64,000 nt of DNA from Lepidostoma basale (Eukaryota > Arthropoda > Insecta > Trichoptera > Lepidostomatidae), in assembly GCA_022606425.2 (NCBI GenBank), contig JAHDVF020000868.1, forward strand, positions 1,302,001 through 1,366,000. The letters run 5' to 3'. The translations under genes were made by a program, and so were the position numbers. This document shows, one piece after another, positions 53,906 to 63,960 of the stretch. The stretch's first letter is position 1. The number at the start of each line of letters is the position of its first letter. The notes beneath the pieces are model-generated. The model was given only the letters and a program-made list of their open reading frames with translations, did no database searches and was not told the DNA's origin.

Positions 53906-54481
53906 TCAATCCTGGGATTGGTTTGCAGCAATTTCCTCTATTCTTCTCTTCCATTCTACCCTGTCTTGTGCGGCTCTTTTGAAATCTGCATATGATGAGC
54001 AGCGCACGTCCACTAACAGGTCCTCCAGGTACTCTCGGCGTGGGCGTCCCCTAGAGTTTGTCCCCTCGGCCATACCCTGCATTATGGCATGCAAGAGGCC
54101 TTCTTGTCGTATTACATGGCCGATCCATCTTGCACGCCTTTCGGACAAGGTCCTGAGCAGGTGCCTTCCTCCTTCGATTCTTTGGAGAACCTCCTCATTT
54201 ATAATGTGGTCTCTCCAGAAAATTTCAAATAGTCTTCTATAGGACCACATCTCAAAAGCTTCTAGTCTCCGCTTATCTCTTTCGGAAAGGCACCATGTCA
54301 CGCAGCCGTACATCAAAACACTCCATACATATGTCTTGATGAGGAGTATTCTCAGTTTTAGGTCTATATTATTTGACTCTATTATTTTCTTACCCATTAA
54401 TATCAGTCGAAGTAGGTGGTATTTTTCTCCCTTTAGCACATGACCCAAATATGAGACTTTTCTAATTTTCACACTTGACAA
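53906..54481 (-). mobile_element. RTE-D-like LINE C-terminus, 191-codon open frame
   Basis: An intact frame of 191 codons: VSYLGHVLKGEKYHLLRLIL at 9-28 (motif E region), VLMYGCVTWCLSERDKRRLE at 55-74, WSYRRLFEIFWRDHI at 79-93, RARWIGHVIRQEGLLHAIMQ at 116-135, SRGRPRREYLEDLL at 143-156, AAQDRVEWKRRIEEIAANQS at 170-189 and a stop. The catalytic domain is missing, so it is a 5'-truncated LINE, not a host gene, despite the clean frame. Confidence 0.85.
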
Positions 54482-54489
54482 CAGCTATC

Positions 54490-54650
54490 TATTGGCTCTG
54501 GCTCTCTGCAGTACGTTCTGCATTACTGACCCTATCGGTCCACGGTATACGGAGCATTCTGTATATCTATATCTCGAACGCTTCCTACCGGTTCATTACA
54601 TTCACTTTCGAGTCCAGGTTTCGCAGTCATATAGTATAACAGACATATAT
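54490..54650 (-). mobile_element. RTE-like fragment
   Basis: Minus strand: LYDCETWTRK, then GRKRSRYRYTECS and IGSVMQNVLQRARANR, with stops. Confidence 0.6.
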
Positions 54651-54669
54651 AACATTTAATCTTTCTTTC

Positions 54670-54745
54670 TCAGATAGGCGAAACATATCATTCCCATAAA
54701 TTACAATAAAACTTCTAGAAAACAAGTGTTTTCATTCATATTGAC
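54670..54745 (+). repeat. Zeta-type foldback right arm
   Basis: GATAGGCGAAACATATCATT, then AATAAAACTTCTAGAAAACA; same 3' part as 11445-11500. Confidence 0.6.
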
Positions 54746-55262
54746 TAACTAACCGCCAAACTGTTCGGTCCTGACATACATTTCTTGATTCCTCTACATT
54801 CATACATCGTGCTATGCATGCACGTCGATTTTTTAGATTCTTCACGTGACCGACATTTAATCTTTGATTGATTTGATCGTGTCAAGTTTTCCACGGCGTT
54901 CCTCTATTTCTAGCTCCTATCACGTCGTTAACATATACCTTCTTCACCATTCTGTCTTCACTCATTCTTTCCATGTGTCCAAAACATCTAAACGACCCAA
55001 TTATTATTTTTTTCATAACACTTTTATTCGCACCGCATAACTTCTTATATTTGCATTTGACACTCACATGCAGATTTTCTACACATTCGTCTTAGAGATC
55101 TCATTTCTACTGCATTTATTCTATTTTCATCCTTCTTTTGCCAGTTCCATGCTCAACTTCCATGCATAAGTGTATGCACAAGAACACCATTGTGCACTGC
55201 CATATTAGCTTTTCTGGATAGGCTTTTGTTTGCAGGGACAACTTTAATTGCACTCCATTGAA
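54745..55262 (-). mobile_element. RTE-A LINE 3' end, antisense
   Basis: GACTAACTAACCGCC tail remains. The minus strand gives IGSFRCFGHMERMSEDRMVK, KVYVNDVIGARNRGTPWKT and reaches the ANKSLSRKAN region near 55230. Confidence 0.8.
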
Positions 55263-55419
55263 TTTAATTTTGAAAAACCTTGTTATGCCGAATTTTATAT
55301 TGTTTGAACTGATAAAAATATCGGAGTTATTTGTTTTGTTGTTTTATATATGTATGTAAAACCCTTACGTATGAAAGTGAATCTTCCACAATGGGAAAGT
55401 GAAGTCTATAAAAAAATCA

Positions 55420-55960
55420 AATCAATCAAATCAAATTATATTATTTCATCAACAAACATTACAAAAAATATTTTTACGGCATCTATTGAGAACAGGTAAA
55501 ATAATATATTATGTATAGTATACTACCAGAAACGCATGAGAGATGGTTCAACATTAGGAAGACAGGATACTCTCCAGAATTAAGAGTTGCTTTCTGAACG
55601 TACTTTTACTAACATGAAAAACGTCGATCTCCGAGGAGACCGCGTTTAGCAGACTAATTGCTCTTCCCACCGGTGTCACCAGAGGCAGATTGGTTCTGGC
55701 GGCCGGTAGGTAAAACAATCTGTGCTGTCGCTATCGCAGATATATATCGGGGACAAAAAGCCGAACACCCTCCAGTACGGCCGAGTTCTCGAAGTATCCC
55801 CTAATTAATCTAAAGAAATGGGTAATTAGATGTCCATCTCTTCGAAGCTGTAGAGAGTTGGTTCCGAGCATTCCCAAAAGAAATGCCGTGGGATAGAGCC
55901 ACGGATAGCTACTATACTCCTTCATGTAGAGATACCTCAGAATTTTTTTCTGAAAAAATG
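55420..55960 (-). mobile_element. LINE 3' region (WLYPTAFLLG family), antisense
   Basis: ATCAAATCAATCAAATCAAA tail complement. The minus strand reads ILRYLYMKEYSSYPWLYPTA, FLLGMLGTNSLQLRRDGHLI, THFFRLIRGYFENSAVLEGV and RLFVPDIYLR-stop. Confidence 0.85.
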
Positions 55961-56565
55961 TGCATGTTAGAAATAAAGTAAGATTATGTGGGCTCAGAAT
56001 ATTGTTTAGAACCAAAAATGTATAATACTCGTATATAATCTTTCCTTTGGCATGTGACCAAAAATGTGCTTTGTAAATATACCCTATTTTTAGAACTCTG
56101 AGTAGTTACTTCAACATGTTATATTATTCTACGGAAGAGTTTATTTATGTTTTATTAAAACCCCACAAATTATTATATGAGAAGAATAATGTAATTCAAA
56201 AACTTCCTTTATTTTTCGCCTGGTCAAACCAATTATTAGCAGCTTGCCAACTTTTCGGGAGAACTAAGCTTTTATCGTTCGTCCGGTCTTTACGTATGTA
56301 AATTTGGGGTTTATTGGGAAAGACTTCGAAGTCTAGCCTTGACCAAAGTGATAATGCGGAAATGTCGGCCTAGAGCAAAGATACTCAACCATTTTTTTCT
56401 TCGGGCCACATACATACATATATTATATTATATTTGTAAAACTGACGCGGGCTGCAACACTTTACTGGTACGACGAAAAAAATCAGAAAACCCCCACTTT
56501 TTTTTAGAAAACATTTTAAAAATTATAAACTAAAACAGAATATTACTGTTAAAATTTAAAACAAT
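55961..56565. other. No gene seen
   Basis: AT-rich; no recognised element. Confidence 0.5.
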
Positions 56566-56605
56566 GTTATAATATCAAAATTTCGTTTTATTCAGTGAGT
56601 GTCGC

Positions 56606-56641
56606 GACAGCTGTTTCCCCAACCGATGTTGGCATCATCAG
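56606..56641 (-). ncRNA. Hammerhead-like ribozyme core, left arm
   Basis: Minus strand: CTGATGA, T, helix II GCCAAC/GTTGGG (last pair broken), loop ATCG, GAAA, CAGCTG, TC. All catalytic core bases match. Confidence 0.55.
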
Positions 56642-56670
56642 GTGTTATAATAAATAGTTTATTGTAACAC

Positions 56671-56706
56671 CTGATGATGCCAACATCGGTTGGCGAAACA
56701 GCTGTC
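56671..56706 (+). ncRNA. Hammerhead-like ribozyme core, right arm
   Basis: CTGATGA (56671-56677), one extra T, perfect 6-bp helix II GCCAAC/GTTGGC closed by ATCG, GAAA (56695-56698), CAGCTG (56699-56704) and TC (56705-56706), with the expected cleavage after C56706. With flanking A and T, stem III is the palindrome ACAGCTGT, suited to dimeric folding. Stem I can form CAC/GCG plus TGT/ACA around a 2-base bulge. Similar minimal-stem-III hammerheads are known from Penelope-like elements and metazoan retrozymes. Confidence 0.6.
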
Positions 56707-56750
56707 GCGACAGTAGCAGTGAATAAAACGAAATTGTGATTAATGAAAAC

Positions 56751-57111
56751 AAAAGAACATTGATACAAAATTTGCTGGCAGTACGGGTAAGTATCGTTCT
56801 TAAATTCGATAAATTCATCAAAAAACTCTGCATAATCTGCAATCCCAATGCAGTTAATTGTGTTATATCTGCTCTCAAACTTTTATGTGTTGCCACAAGC
56901 AAAATTATTTGCGCGCGTGCTTGTCTGTAAAATATTTGTTTTTTTTTGTGAATAAATCTAACGTGTGATATAACAACACTCTTATACCAGATCTGATGTA
57001 GATCATATTGACAGTCCTCTTCGGGTGTCACTATCTGTGCGTCAAAGTCGAAACGAATATCAAGATATACGAAATTTAGAATGCCAGATTTTTAAAAATC
57101 ATGTTCCTGAT
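56751..57111. other. No gene seen
   Basis: AT-rich; short ORFs on both strands without family features. Confidence 0.5.
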
Positions 57112-57784
57112 TACAGACTTCATCACCCCTGTAAGAAATACAACGTGACGGTCTCTATCGAAAAATCAAAATGTATGACCTTTTCCAAAACACCCAAAAC
57201 ATATAATCTGGCTATAGATAATCAACCCATAGAACAGGTCAGGACCTTCAAGTATCTAGGGAGAGATCTGGTAGGAGGAGCTGATCTGCGGGAAGAAATA
57301 CAAGCCCAAGTAAACAAGGCAGCTGCAATCTCTGGCACTCTAAAATCCACAATATGGAAAAACAAAGACATGGCCATTAAGAGTACGATGAGAATCTATA
57401 AAGCATGCGTAAGACCAATAACATATGGCGTCGAAGCAAGGGCAGACACATTAAGGACCAAACAAGTTTTGAGGACTTCCGAAATGAAGACACTGAGGAC
57501 GATAGCAGGCAATACACTGAGAGATCGTGTGAGGAACACAAGAAAAAGAGAGATATGTAAGGTTGAGGATATTATAAGGCGAAAAAGGGACTGGTACGGT
57601 TGTGTTCAAAGAATGGACACCACTAGACTCCCCTATACCGCATTGCATAATCGGCCTCATGGGACACGTCCTCATGGAAGGCCTCCTAAAAGATGGAAGG
57701 ACAGCTGGAAATCTAACTCACAGGAGGAGTAACACTCTGGAGAACAGACCACGTAGGTCGACAATAAGAAAGAAGAAGAAGAAG
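57112..57784 (+). mobile_element. RTE-B LINE, well-preserved 3' part
   Basis: One open frame (end of a 235-codon ORF, 57025-57732) reads LHHPCKKYNVTVSIEKSKCM, EQVRTFKYLGRDLVGGADLR, VNKAAAISGTLKSTIWKNKD, MRIYKACVRPITYGVEARAD, TLRDRVRNTRKREICKVEDI, MDTTRLPYTALHNRPHGTRP and GRPPKRWKDSWKSNSQEE-stop, followed by (GAA)n. It begins downstream of the catalytic YADD. The ORF upstream of about 57112 is unrelated flanking sequence. Confidence 0.88.
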
Positions 57785-59299
57785 ATGTTCCTGATAATAA
57801 GTGTGTTTAGGGCCACACATAAAAGCCTGGCAGACCGCATACGGCCCGCGGGCCGCAGGTTGAGTATGATTGGCCTAGAGCGACCAAGGGGTGTAGCCGA
57901 GTACCCAATACTGTTTTAGTCATTGTGGCAGACATAAATTTTAGATAAGAGATAAAATATTTTTCTCCAGCTGAGTCAAGGAAACTTAAACGGCCCCATA
58001 AACGTTGAACATATCGACGGTTCACTAAATTTCCTAGAATGGTGCTAAATTAAAACAACATTATGAAGGTCCTGCGATGTTTATGTTGATACAATATCTG
58101 TACGTTCCCAAAATATCTATTAGCAGTCCATAAACGTAGATAGTTGTACGTGATCTGAAAAGCAATACACGCACCGATGGTACATATTTTGTAAAGTTTC
58201 TCGATATCATTCACTCAGACTTTACTGAATGTATTATATAAAGCTGTCACCTATCAAGCAATATATCATAGATCGAATCAAGTTTATTTACTTCAGAGAG
58301 ATTATTTGCAATGGTGTTAGTAACACATCTTAAATTGGTTATAGAACGCTATCTGATTGGTTCCTAGCTCTAAGTAGGCAGTGTACGGCATTGGCTTCTA
58401 AAACACTTGGTGGTTAGAAAATTACTACTCTCTCGAAATTAAGAAAATATTAATTTTTAAAAATGGACATCTTCGTGTTTGTGATTTTATTTTTGAATTC
58501 CAATAACAACTCAAATTTGCCAGTAAAATAGGAATTTCCAGACACCATTAGCCAGATATATGAAATCTATATAAATAAAAGGCGATCTTCCGAGTGTGTG
58601 TCGACTATTTCTGAGGTTATTCCTGAGCTGATCCTTCTGTATCTTGGGGAATGGACTAATTGGAATTTAGCGGTCGTCATAGGCATATTTTCGTTATTAA
58701 TCGAGCTCTAATTAACTTTATAAATTAATCAATTAATTGAAAATTTTCGTAGTGCAAACGAATATAGACCTTAATGTTCGTATCACCTGAGTATCAATCT
58801 TTTGAGTCTATATTCGTTTGACACGGTCTGGAGAGAATTCAGTCTCCATGTAATTTTGTGTAGTGGCAACAATGTGTTTTGCTTTCTGATAGTCCAATAT
58901 ATTGCGTTTTACTTTGGGATGTATAATACTTAATACGTTTTGCTTATTACGTACTAAAATAATTGGTTGTTTAATTGGTACAGTATATTTTATTGGCCAT
59001 ATTTTAATGTACACTAATGCAGACAGGTAATTATACTTCTTAATTTTGGCGAGTATAATTTTTACGCGTCAATTTGAGGTTATGAACGAAATTTTATTTT
59101 TTCGTGTGGCTGAAACTTATTCGTTTCTCTTACGTTCGACGGTGATTACTTAATGATATTCGTTTTCTAGAGTTCTAGCCGTTCGATTGGTCACGTGGTC
59201 TCTGAACTGTCACAATCTCTTTGTACGTCGTAATATTTTGTAGGTATGAAGTTTCGGTACTTTTAGGTTATGAAGTTTTTGGGATTAAAAATATTCAAT
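57785..59299. other. No gene seen; small hairpin at 58756-58821
   Basis: A perfect 15-bp inverted repeat CAAACGAATATAGAC (58756-58770) with its complement at 58807-58821 encloses 36 bp. 58571 onward (TCTATATAAATAAAAGGCGA) resembles a Helitron 5' end, but no 3' end was found. Nothing else is recognised. Confidence 0.4.
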
Positions 59300-59760
59300 G
59301 ATAATTAAATTGTTCAGGTTATTTCAAAGGATGATAGCGAAAATATAAAATATTGGACGTCGAAGCTCTACAAGAATATGAAGAAACTTGCTTCCGTAAG
59401 TATAATATAATATTTATATTTCTAATTCATAAATATATTTTCAGTTTATTCTATTTTGCTGTTTTCTTTATACGCATACTTTGGTCAGGGAAATTGTTAC
59501 ATTACCACAGCAACGGTAAGAAAGTTCTAATGATATACAATATGAATTACAATATGAATGAATGACACAATTCTTATGACTTTTTCCGTTTATTTCTAGG
59601 AAAATAAAGTAACGGATCAGAGATGGGACGAAAATTACCGATGCAGCGTGCAAAATAACTTCGTTAAAATGGAATTAGATCAATCAAACAACGGATGATC
59701 AGTGAATTAGATGTACCCTGGAGTGGCGAATGAAAACCGGCTCATTTTTACATTACACAT
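59300..59760 (+). mobile_element. RTE-F-like remnant in a block repeat
   Basis: 59585-59720 holds ACGAAAATTACCGATGCAGC and CAACGGATGATCAGTG, related to 60680-60750 and 63700-63900. 59470-59560 matches 60880-60950 (CATACTTTGGTCAGGGAAAT, TTCTAATGATATACAATATG). Confidence 0.5.
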
Positions 59761-60240
59761 AAGCTACTTTTAGTAGTTTTCATTCATATATGAAAATTCC
59801 ATTATTAATTTCAGGTAAAGTTTTTAAATTTACAGTTTATAGACAATAATTAAGCACATTCCCAAACGTGCCACCTATATATCTGAATTTTGTGTTGCTC
59901 GGGCTGCCTGAAATATGCTTCCTGCACGCCTCAGATGCATTGACAAGCCGACAGACTTTAATTCTCACCTAAAAACCCACCTTTTCAAATTATCGCATAA
60001 AATGGTAACAACGGTTGTCTGTATATCAATAAACAATATTATATCACATTTGCAAAAAACATTCATATGTTTAGAGAAACAAAATTCTTGATTTTGTTGT
60101 CCATGAAATTCACATCAGAGCCAATAAAGTAAGTTTCTACGATCGTGATTTCGCTGTTGTTACATGCACCTTTCATGACTAAAAACATTGTCAAAGCGCC
60201 CTTGAGGTGAGCTATTCACGAAAACGGCGATTATCAGTTC
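59745..60240 (+). repeat. L2/CR1-like LINE end, duplicate A
   Basis: MLPARLRCIDKPTDFNSHLK then THLFKLSHKM, then the noncoding end GAGGTGAGCTATTCACGAAA and ACGGCG. The whole block from 59745 is almost identical to 62161-62674, except for ~20 bp missing near 59907. Confidence 0.8.
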
Positions 60241-60399
60241 CGTAAGTTCAATGTTTATATTTTGATATGTACAGGTTTAAATTTTGAATTAATTGGTTTA
60301 TTTTGTGTATATAAGAATATAGACAATTTATATGAAGGAGTCTGGTTGTAATGAATGCTTTTGTAAAATTTTTGTTATTTCTTTAGCACAATCATTACT

Positions 60400-60770
60400 G
60401 CATTGATTAGCATAGTTTTTGGTAGTTATTTTTGCCGTTCAGGTAAAGTTTCTAAAATCTCCTACATATAATATAACAAATTTACACGCAACTTTTGCAA
60501 TGCTGGATCAAGAGCCTCGAGTATTTTTTTTAAATATACTGCTTAGTGAACACTTGGAATTCATTAATTGTATGGAAGTTGAAAATTTGCCATATGCGCC
60601 TCTTCGATGTCCGCCTTATGCCAATTCCAATATTATTTTTTTTTATTTCTAGGAAACAATATTAATTAATCAGAGATCGGAATGGAATCGGTCATATAGC
60701 AGGGACAACGGATGATAAGATGCACCCTGGAGTAGCGGGCGAGTAACAACTGGCAGAATTTTGAATGGTA
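60400..60770 (+). mobile_element. RTE-F-like remnant, second block
   Basis: GATCGGAATGGAATCGGTCA, TATAGCAGGGACAACGGATG (WNRSYSRDNG; in another frame GIGHIAGTTDDKM). The preceding ATGCGCCTCTTCGATGTCCG recurs at 63630. Confidence 0.6.
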
Positions 60771-61462
60771 TTGCGCTATTTTATTAATGTTATTTAATTA
60801 TTATGATTTTAATTAGTTATTTAAAATACAATTAATATGACATTTGATGAATTCAAACATAAAGGTGTTCTTTATACGCGTACTTTGGTCAGGGAAATAT
60901 TAAAATTACCACAGCAACGATAAGAAAGTTCTAATGATATACAATATCAATTTATTCGTTTTACTTACGTGTCATTTTAGGTTATGACGTTTCGTTGTGT
61001 AATAATTAGTTAATTGGTATAATCTATTTTAATAATGTTGTTTTAATGTAAAATTGTTCTGGCAGGGCGAAAATCTATATCTTTGGGATTAGATATTAAG
61101 TTTTGATAAAATAATTGCCTGGTTGTGAGAGACCACTGGTCTAATGGGGATATTTTTGTATTGGGATTGAAATTATTTTGATAATGAGCCATATTGGTGC
61201 ATCTGCATGTTGCAATTCTCCTTTATTTTCCATTCCACTGAGTAATTCCAGCAGCACACATACCCAAATACACTATGAGTTACTTCAGCTGTTTTAGTTT
61301 TTCTCTGAAAACAAATGCTGTGATAGGTAAACATATCCTTATATGCAGCATTAGCTGCCTCAGTTAGAAGAGTCCAGTAATATTCCATTTTTGACCATTA
61401 AATTCTACATTATGCTGAGATTTAAAATATTCAAAGATAATGAAATTGATTTCAGGTTATTT
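60771..61462. other. No gene seen
   Basis: AT-rich with a repeat of the 59470 block at 60880-60950. Confidence 0.45.
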
Positions 61463-61600
61463 CATTTGCTTGAGGATGGGGAAGACAACGCAGAAGATAA
61501 TGGATTGCGCATGTGCAGAGGATGGGGAAAACAACGCAGAAGATACTGGAGTTCGCATGTCCAGAGGATGGATCCCACACTTCGATATATGCGTATCACA
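61463..61600 (+). mobile_element. RTE-like fragment with 47-bp tandem duplication
   Basis: WGKQRRRYWSSHVQRMDPT-like reading. GAGGATGGGGAAgACAACGC...CGCATGTGCA (61470-61516) is repeated with a few changes at 61517-61563. Confidence 0.6.
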
Positions 61601-61689
61601 AGACAATGTTGTTATCTTTATGAACTAATTTGGAATGGTATGTACAGGTTTAAATTGGATTAATTGGTTTAATTCGTTACATAAGAATA

Positions 61690-62140
61690 TAGACAATTTA
61701 TGTTTACTACTCCATGATACATTCTCATCTGTCTTACCTTTCCTGTATTTGGGGCTTTATTACAAAGAAGAAAGCTAATGAGATTCAGGTGATCCAAAAT
61801 CGGGCTGTTAGAAATATTTTCCGTCTACCGTGGTACACTCATGTAAGGGCCCTATATTCTCAGACGAAAATAATTCCATTTCAAATCCATCCAAAATTAG
61901 AGATCACTAAAACTATAATACAAATAATAAAGTCATCAACGCGCTCTAATACTCCACCAATATTCAATACGGACGTACACCAACATGATACGCGCTCACA
62001 GAATAAGAAGCATTGCGTTCAACTAGATTCGGTGTAAAATCCTTACAATTTATAGCCTCTACAGAATTTAATAAACTCCCTAATGATTTAATAATGATGT
62101 CGAACCAAAAACTTCAATCTGATCAACTTAAAAGTAATTT
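61690..62140 (+). mobile_element. L2/CR1-like LINE C-terminus
   Basis: MIHSHLSYLSCIWGFITKKK, ANEIQVIQNRAVRNIFRLPW and YTHVRALYSQTKIIPFQIHP, then after a frame shift RFGVKSLQFIASTEFNKLPN-DLI. SHLSYxxxIWG and QNRAxRxIFxLP are standard for the region after the reverse transcriptase in CR1/L2-group LINEs. Confidence 0.8.
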
Positions 62141-62154
62141 TTACATTACATTTT

Positions 62155-62680
62155 TACATTTTTACATTACACATAAGCTACTTTTAGTAGTTTTCATTCA
62201 TATATGAAAATTCCATTATTAATTTCAGGTAAGGTTTTTAAATTTACAGTTTATAGACAATAATTAAGCACATTCCCAAACGTGCCACCTATACGAGTAT
62301 ATCTGAATTTTGTGTTGCTCGGGCTTTCACAGTAGTAGGTTCGTCCGCCTGAAATATGCTTCCTGCACGCCTCAGATGCATTGACAATCCGACAGACTTT
62401 AAATATCACCTAAAAACCCACCTTTTCAAATTATCGCATAAAATGTTAACAACGGTTGTCTGTATATCAATAAACAATATTATATCACATTTGCACAAAA
62501 CATTCATATGTTTAGAGAAACAAAATTCTTGATTTTGTTGTCCATGAAATTCACATCAGAGCCAATAAATTAAGTTTCTACGATCGTGATTTCGCTGTTG
62601 TCACATGCACCTTTCATGACTAAAAACAATGTCAAAGCGCCCTTGAGGTGAGCTATTCACGAAAACGGCGATTATACAAA
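62155..62680 (+). repeat. L2/CR1-like LINE end, duplicate B
   Basis: Same block as 59745-60240 with the extra TTTCACAGTAGTAGGTTCG near 62324. It ends GAAAACGGCGATTATACAAA. Confidence 0.8.
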
Positions 62681-62684
62681 TTAA

Positions 62685-62862
62685 ACAAACAAACAAACCA
62701 TCACGCCGTTTCCCCACAGGGGTAGGCAGAGAGAATGGACCATAACACTACTCTATCCTGGCAAACCTCTCTAGCTTCCTCCACATTCATACAACGAGTC
62801 ATACACGCATGTCGATTCCTCCGACTTCTAACATGACCAACCTTTAAAATCTGATTAGTTTA
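62685..62862 (-). mobile_element. RTE-A2 3' end, antisense
   Basis: AAACAAACAAACAAACCATC tail complement, ORF end complement back to HDQIN. It is interrupted at its 5' side by the non-autonomous element at 62880. Confidence 0.8.
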
Positions 62863-62879
62863 ATTAATTTGACAAATTA

Positions 62880-63487
62880 ATCAGATTAAAAGGTTTTATT
62901 AGTTTTATCGTTTTTGTAAAGAATTTTGACAGGTGTAGAAATAAATTTTTCATTTGTTCCAATGACAATTTGAATCATTTCTTCAATATTATTTTCAAGT
63001 TCTTGCTGGTTAAGTGCCTTACTACAGATAATTTAAAAAATGGTGGATACGTGTAACATAAATTAAATAAACACAAATGTCCGGATCGTCCAAGTCAACA
63101 TGTGCAACATCGAAAAAAACATTATGTGTTATTACATTATGTGCTAAATTAAAAAACAGTGGATACGTGGAACATATTATAAATTAAATAGACAATATGT
63201 GCACCGTCTAAAAAGAACATTTTGTGTAAAATTATTTTTATTTTGTTATTTTATTTTATATCATTGTATTTTATATTATTTGTTTTAGATTTATTTTGTG
63301 GGTGTTGGACGATCGAAGTGTGCGCGGGAGATGCCTATTGGTGGCGATGAGGTTCGCAACCCATCACACCGCGCCTCCCGCGGGGCGAAAAGAGAAGGAT
63401 GGAGTGCCGCATCAGTAAAAGTGTGACAGTCCATTCTCTCTGCTTACACTTTCGGGGAGACGGCGTGATGGTTAGTTAGTTAGTTAG
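62880..63487 (+). mobile_element. Non-autonomous RTE-A-tailed element, copy 2
   Basis: 608 bp between exact 16-bp duplications TTAATTTGACAAATTA (62864-62879 and 63488-63503). Nearly collinear with the 3' three quarters of the 2483-3306 copy, including the GC-rich segment and RTE-A end with (GTTA)n. 5'-truncated relative to copy 1. Confidence 0.9.
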
Positions 63488-63539
63488 TTAATTTGACAAA
63501 TTAGCCTAATTATTATTATTATTATTATGCATATAGCAT

Positions 63540-63960
63540 GAACTGCCTTTTATATGAAGAATATCTTCAGCAAACAAGTGAAAAACAGTTGTAATTCATT
63601 CATTGTATGGAAATTTAAATTTTGCCTTATGCGTCTCTTCGGTGTCCGCCTTATGGCAATTCAATTTTTTTTTTTTTAATTCCAGGGCCCAAAATTGATG
63701 AATCAAGGATCGGACCAAAGTTGCCGATGCAGCGTGTAAAATAACTAATGTTTAAATGGAATGGGATCGGTCATAAAGCAAGGACAACGGGTGATAAGAT
63801 CTTCTGGCCTGGAGTGGCGAAAGAGAAACAGCTACACAAATTCTGGCAGATCACAAGCAAGATGGTCTGATGACATTAAACGAGTGGCAGGAGGTCAATG
63901 GCGCAGAGCGGCGAGGGATACAGTTGTGGAAGTCGGGAAGGGAGGCTTTTGTAGTATTAT
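63540..63960 (+). mobile_element. RTE-F LINE C-terminus, runs to the window end
   Basis: Across frames: VADAACKITNV, DRS-like, GLEWRKRNSYTNSGRSQARW, SDDIKRVAGGQWRRAARDTV then VEVGKGGFC. RWSDDIKRVAGxxWxxAAxD is a common RTE ending. Confidence 0.75.

Larger units (their letters stand above)
56566..56750. repeat. Alpha-family foldback with two opposed hammerhead-like cores
   Basis: Arms are inverted copies: TTCGTTTTATTCAGTGA and GTCGCGACAGCTGTTTCCCC on the left, GGCGAAACAGCTGTCGCGAC and CAGTGAATAAAACGAAA on the right, with ~25 bp between the CTGATGA boxes. The best preserved ribozyme-like repeat in the window. Confidence 0.85.

Noticed and set aside
53906..54481. Intact 191-codon ORF as a host gene
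   Set aside because: The content is the C-terminal region of an RTE-type LINE; lacks the catalytic domain and start context.
57025..57111. N-terminal part of the 235-codon ORF as real coding sequence
   Set aside because: It is flanking sequence that happens to be open; family similarity starts at about 57112.
58571..58640. Helitron from TCTATATAAATAAAAGGCGA
   Set aside because: A plausible 5' end but no CTRR-type 3' end with hairpin could be found, and no helicase remains.
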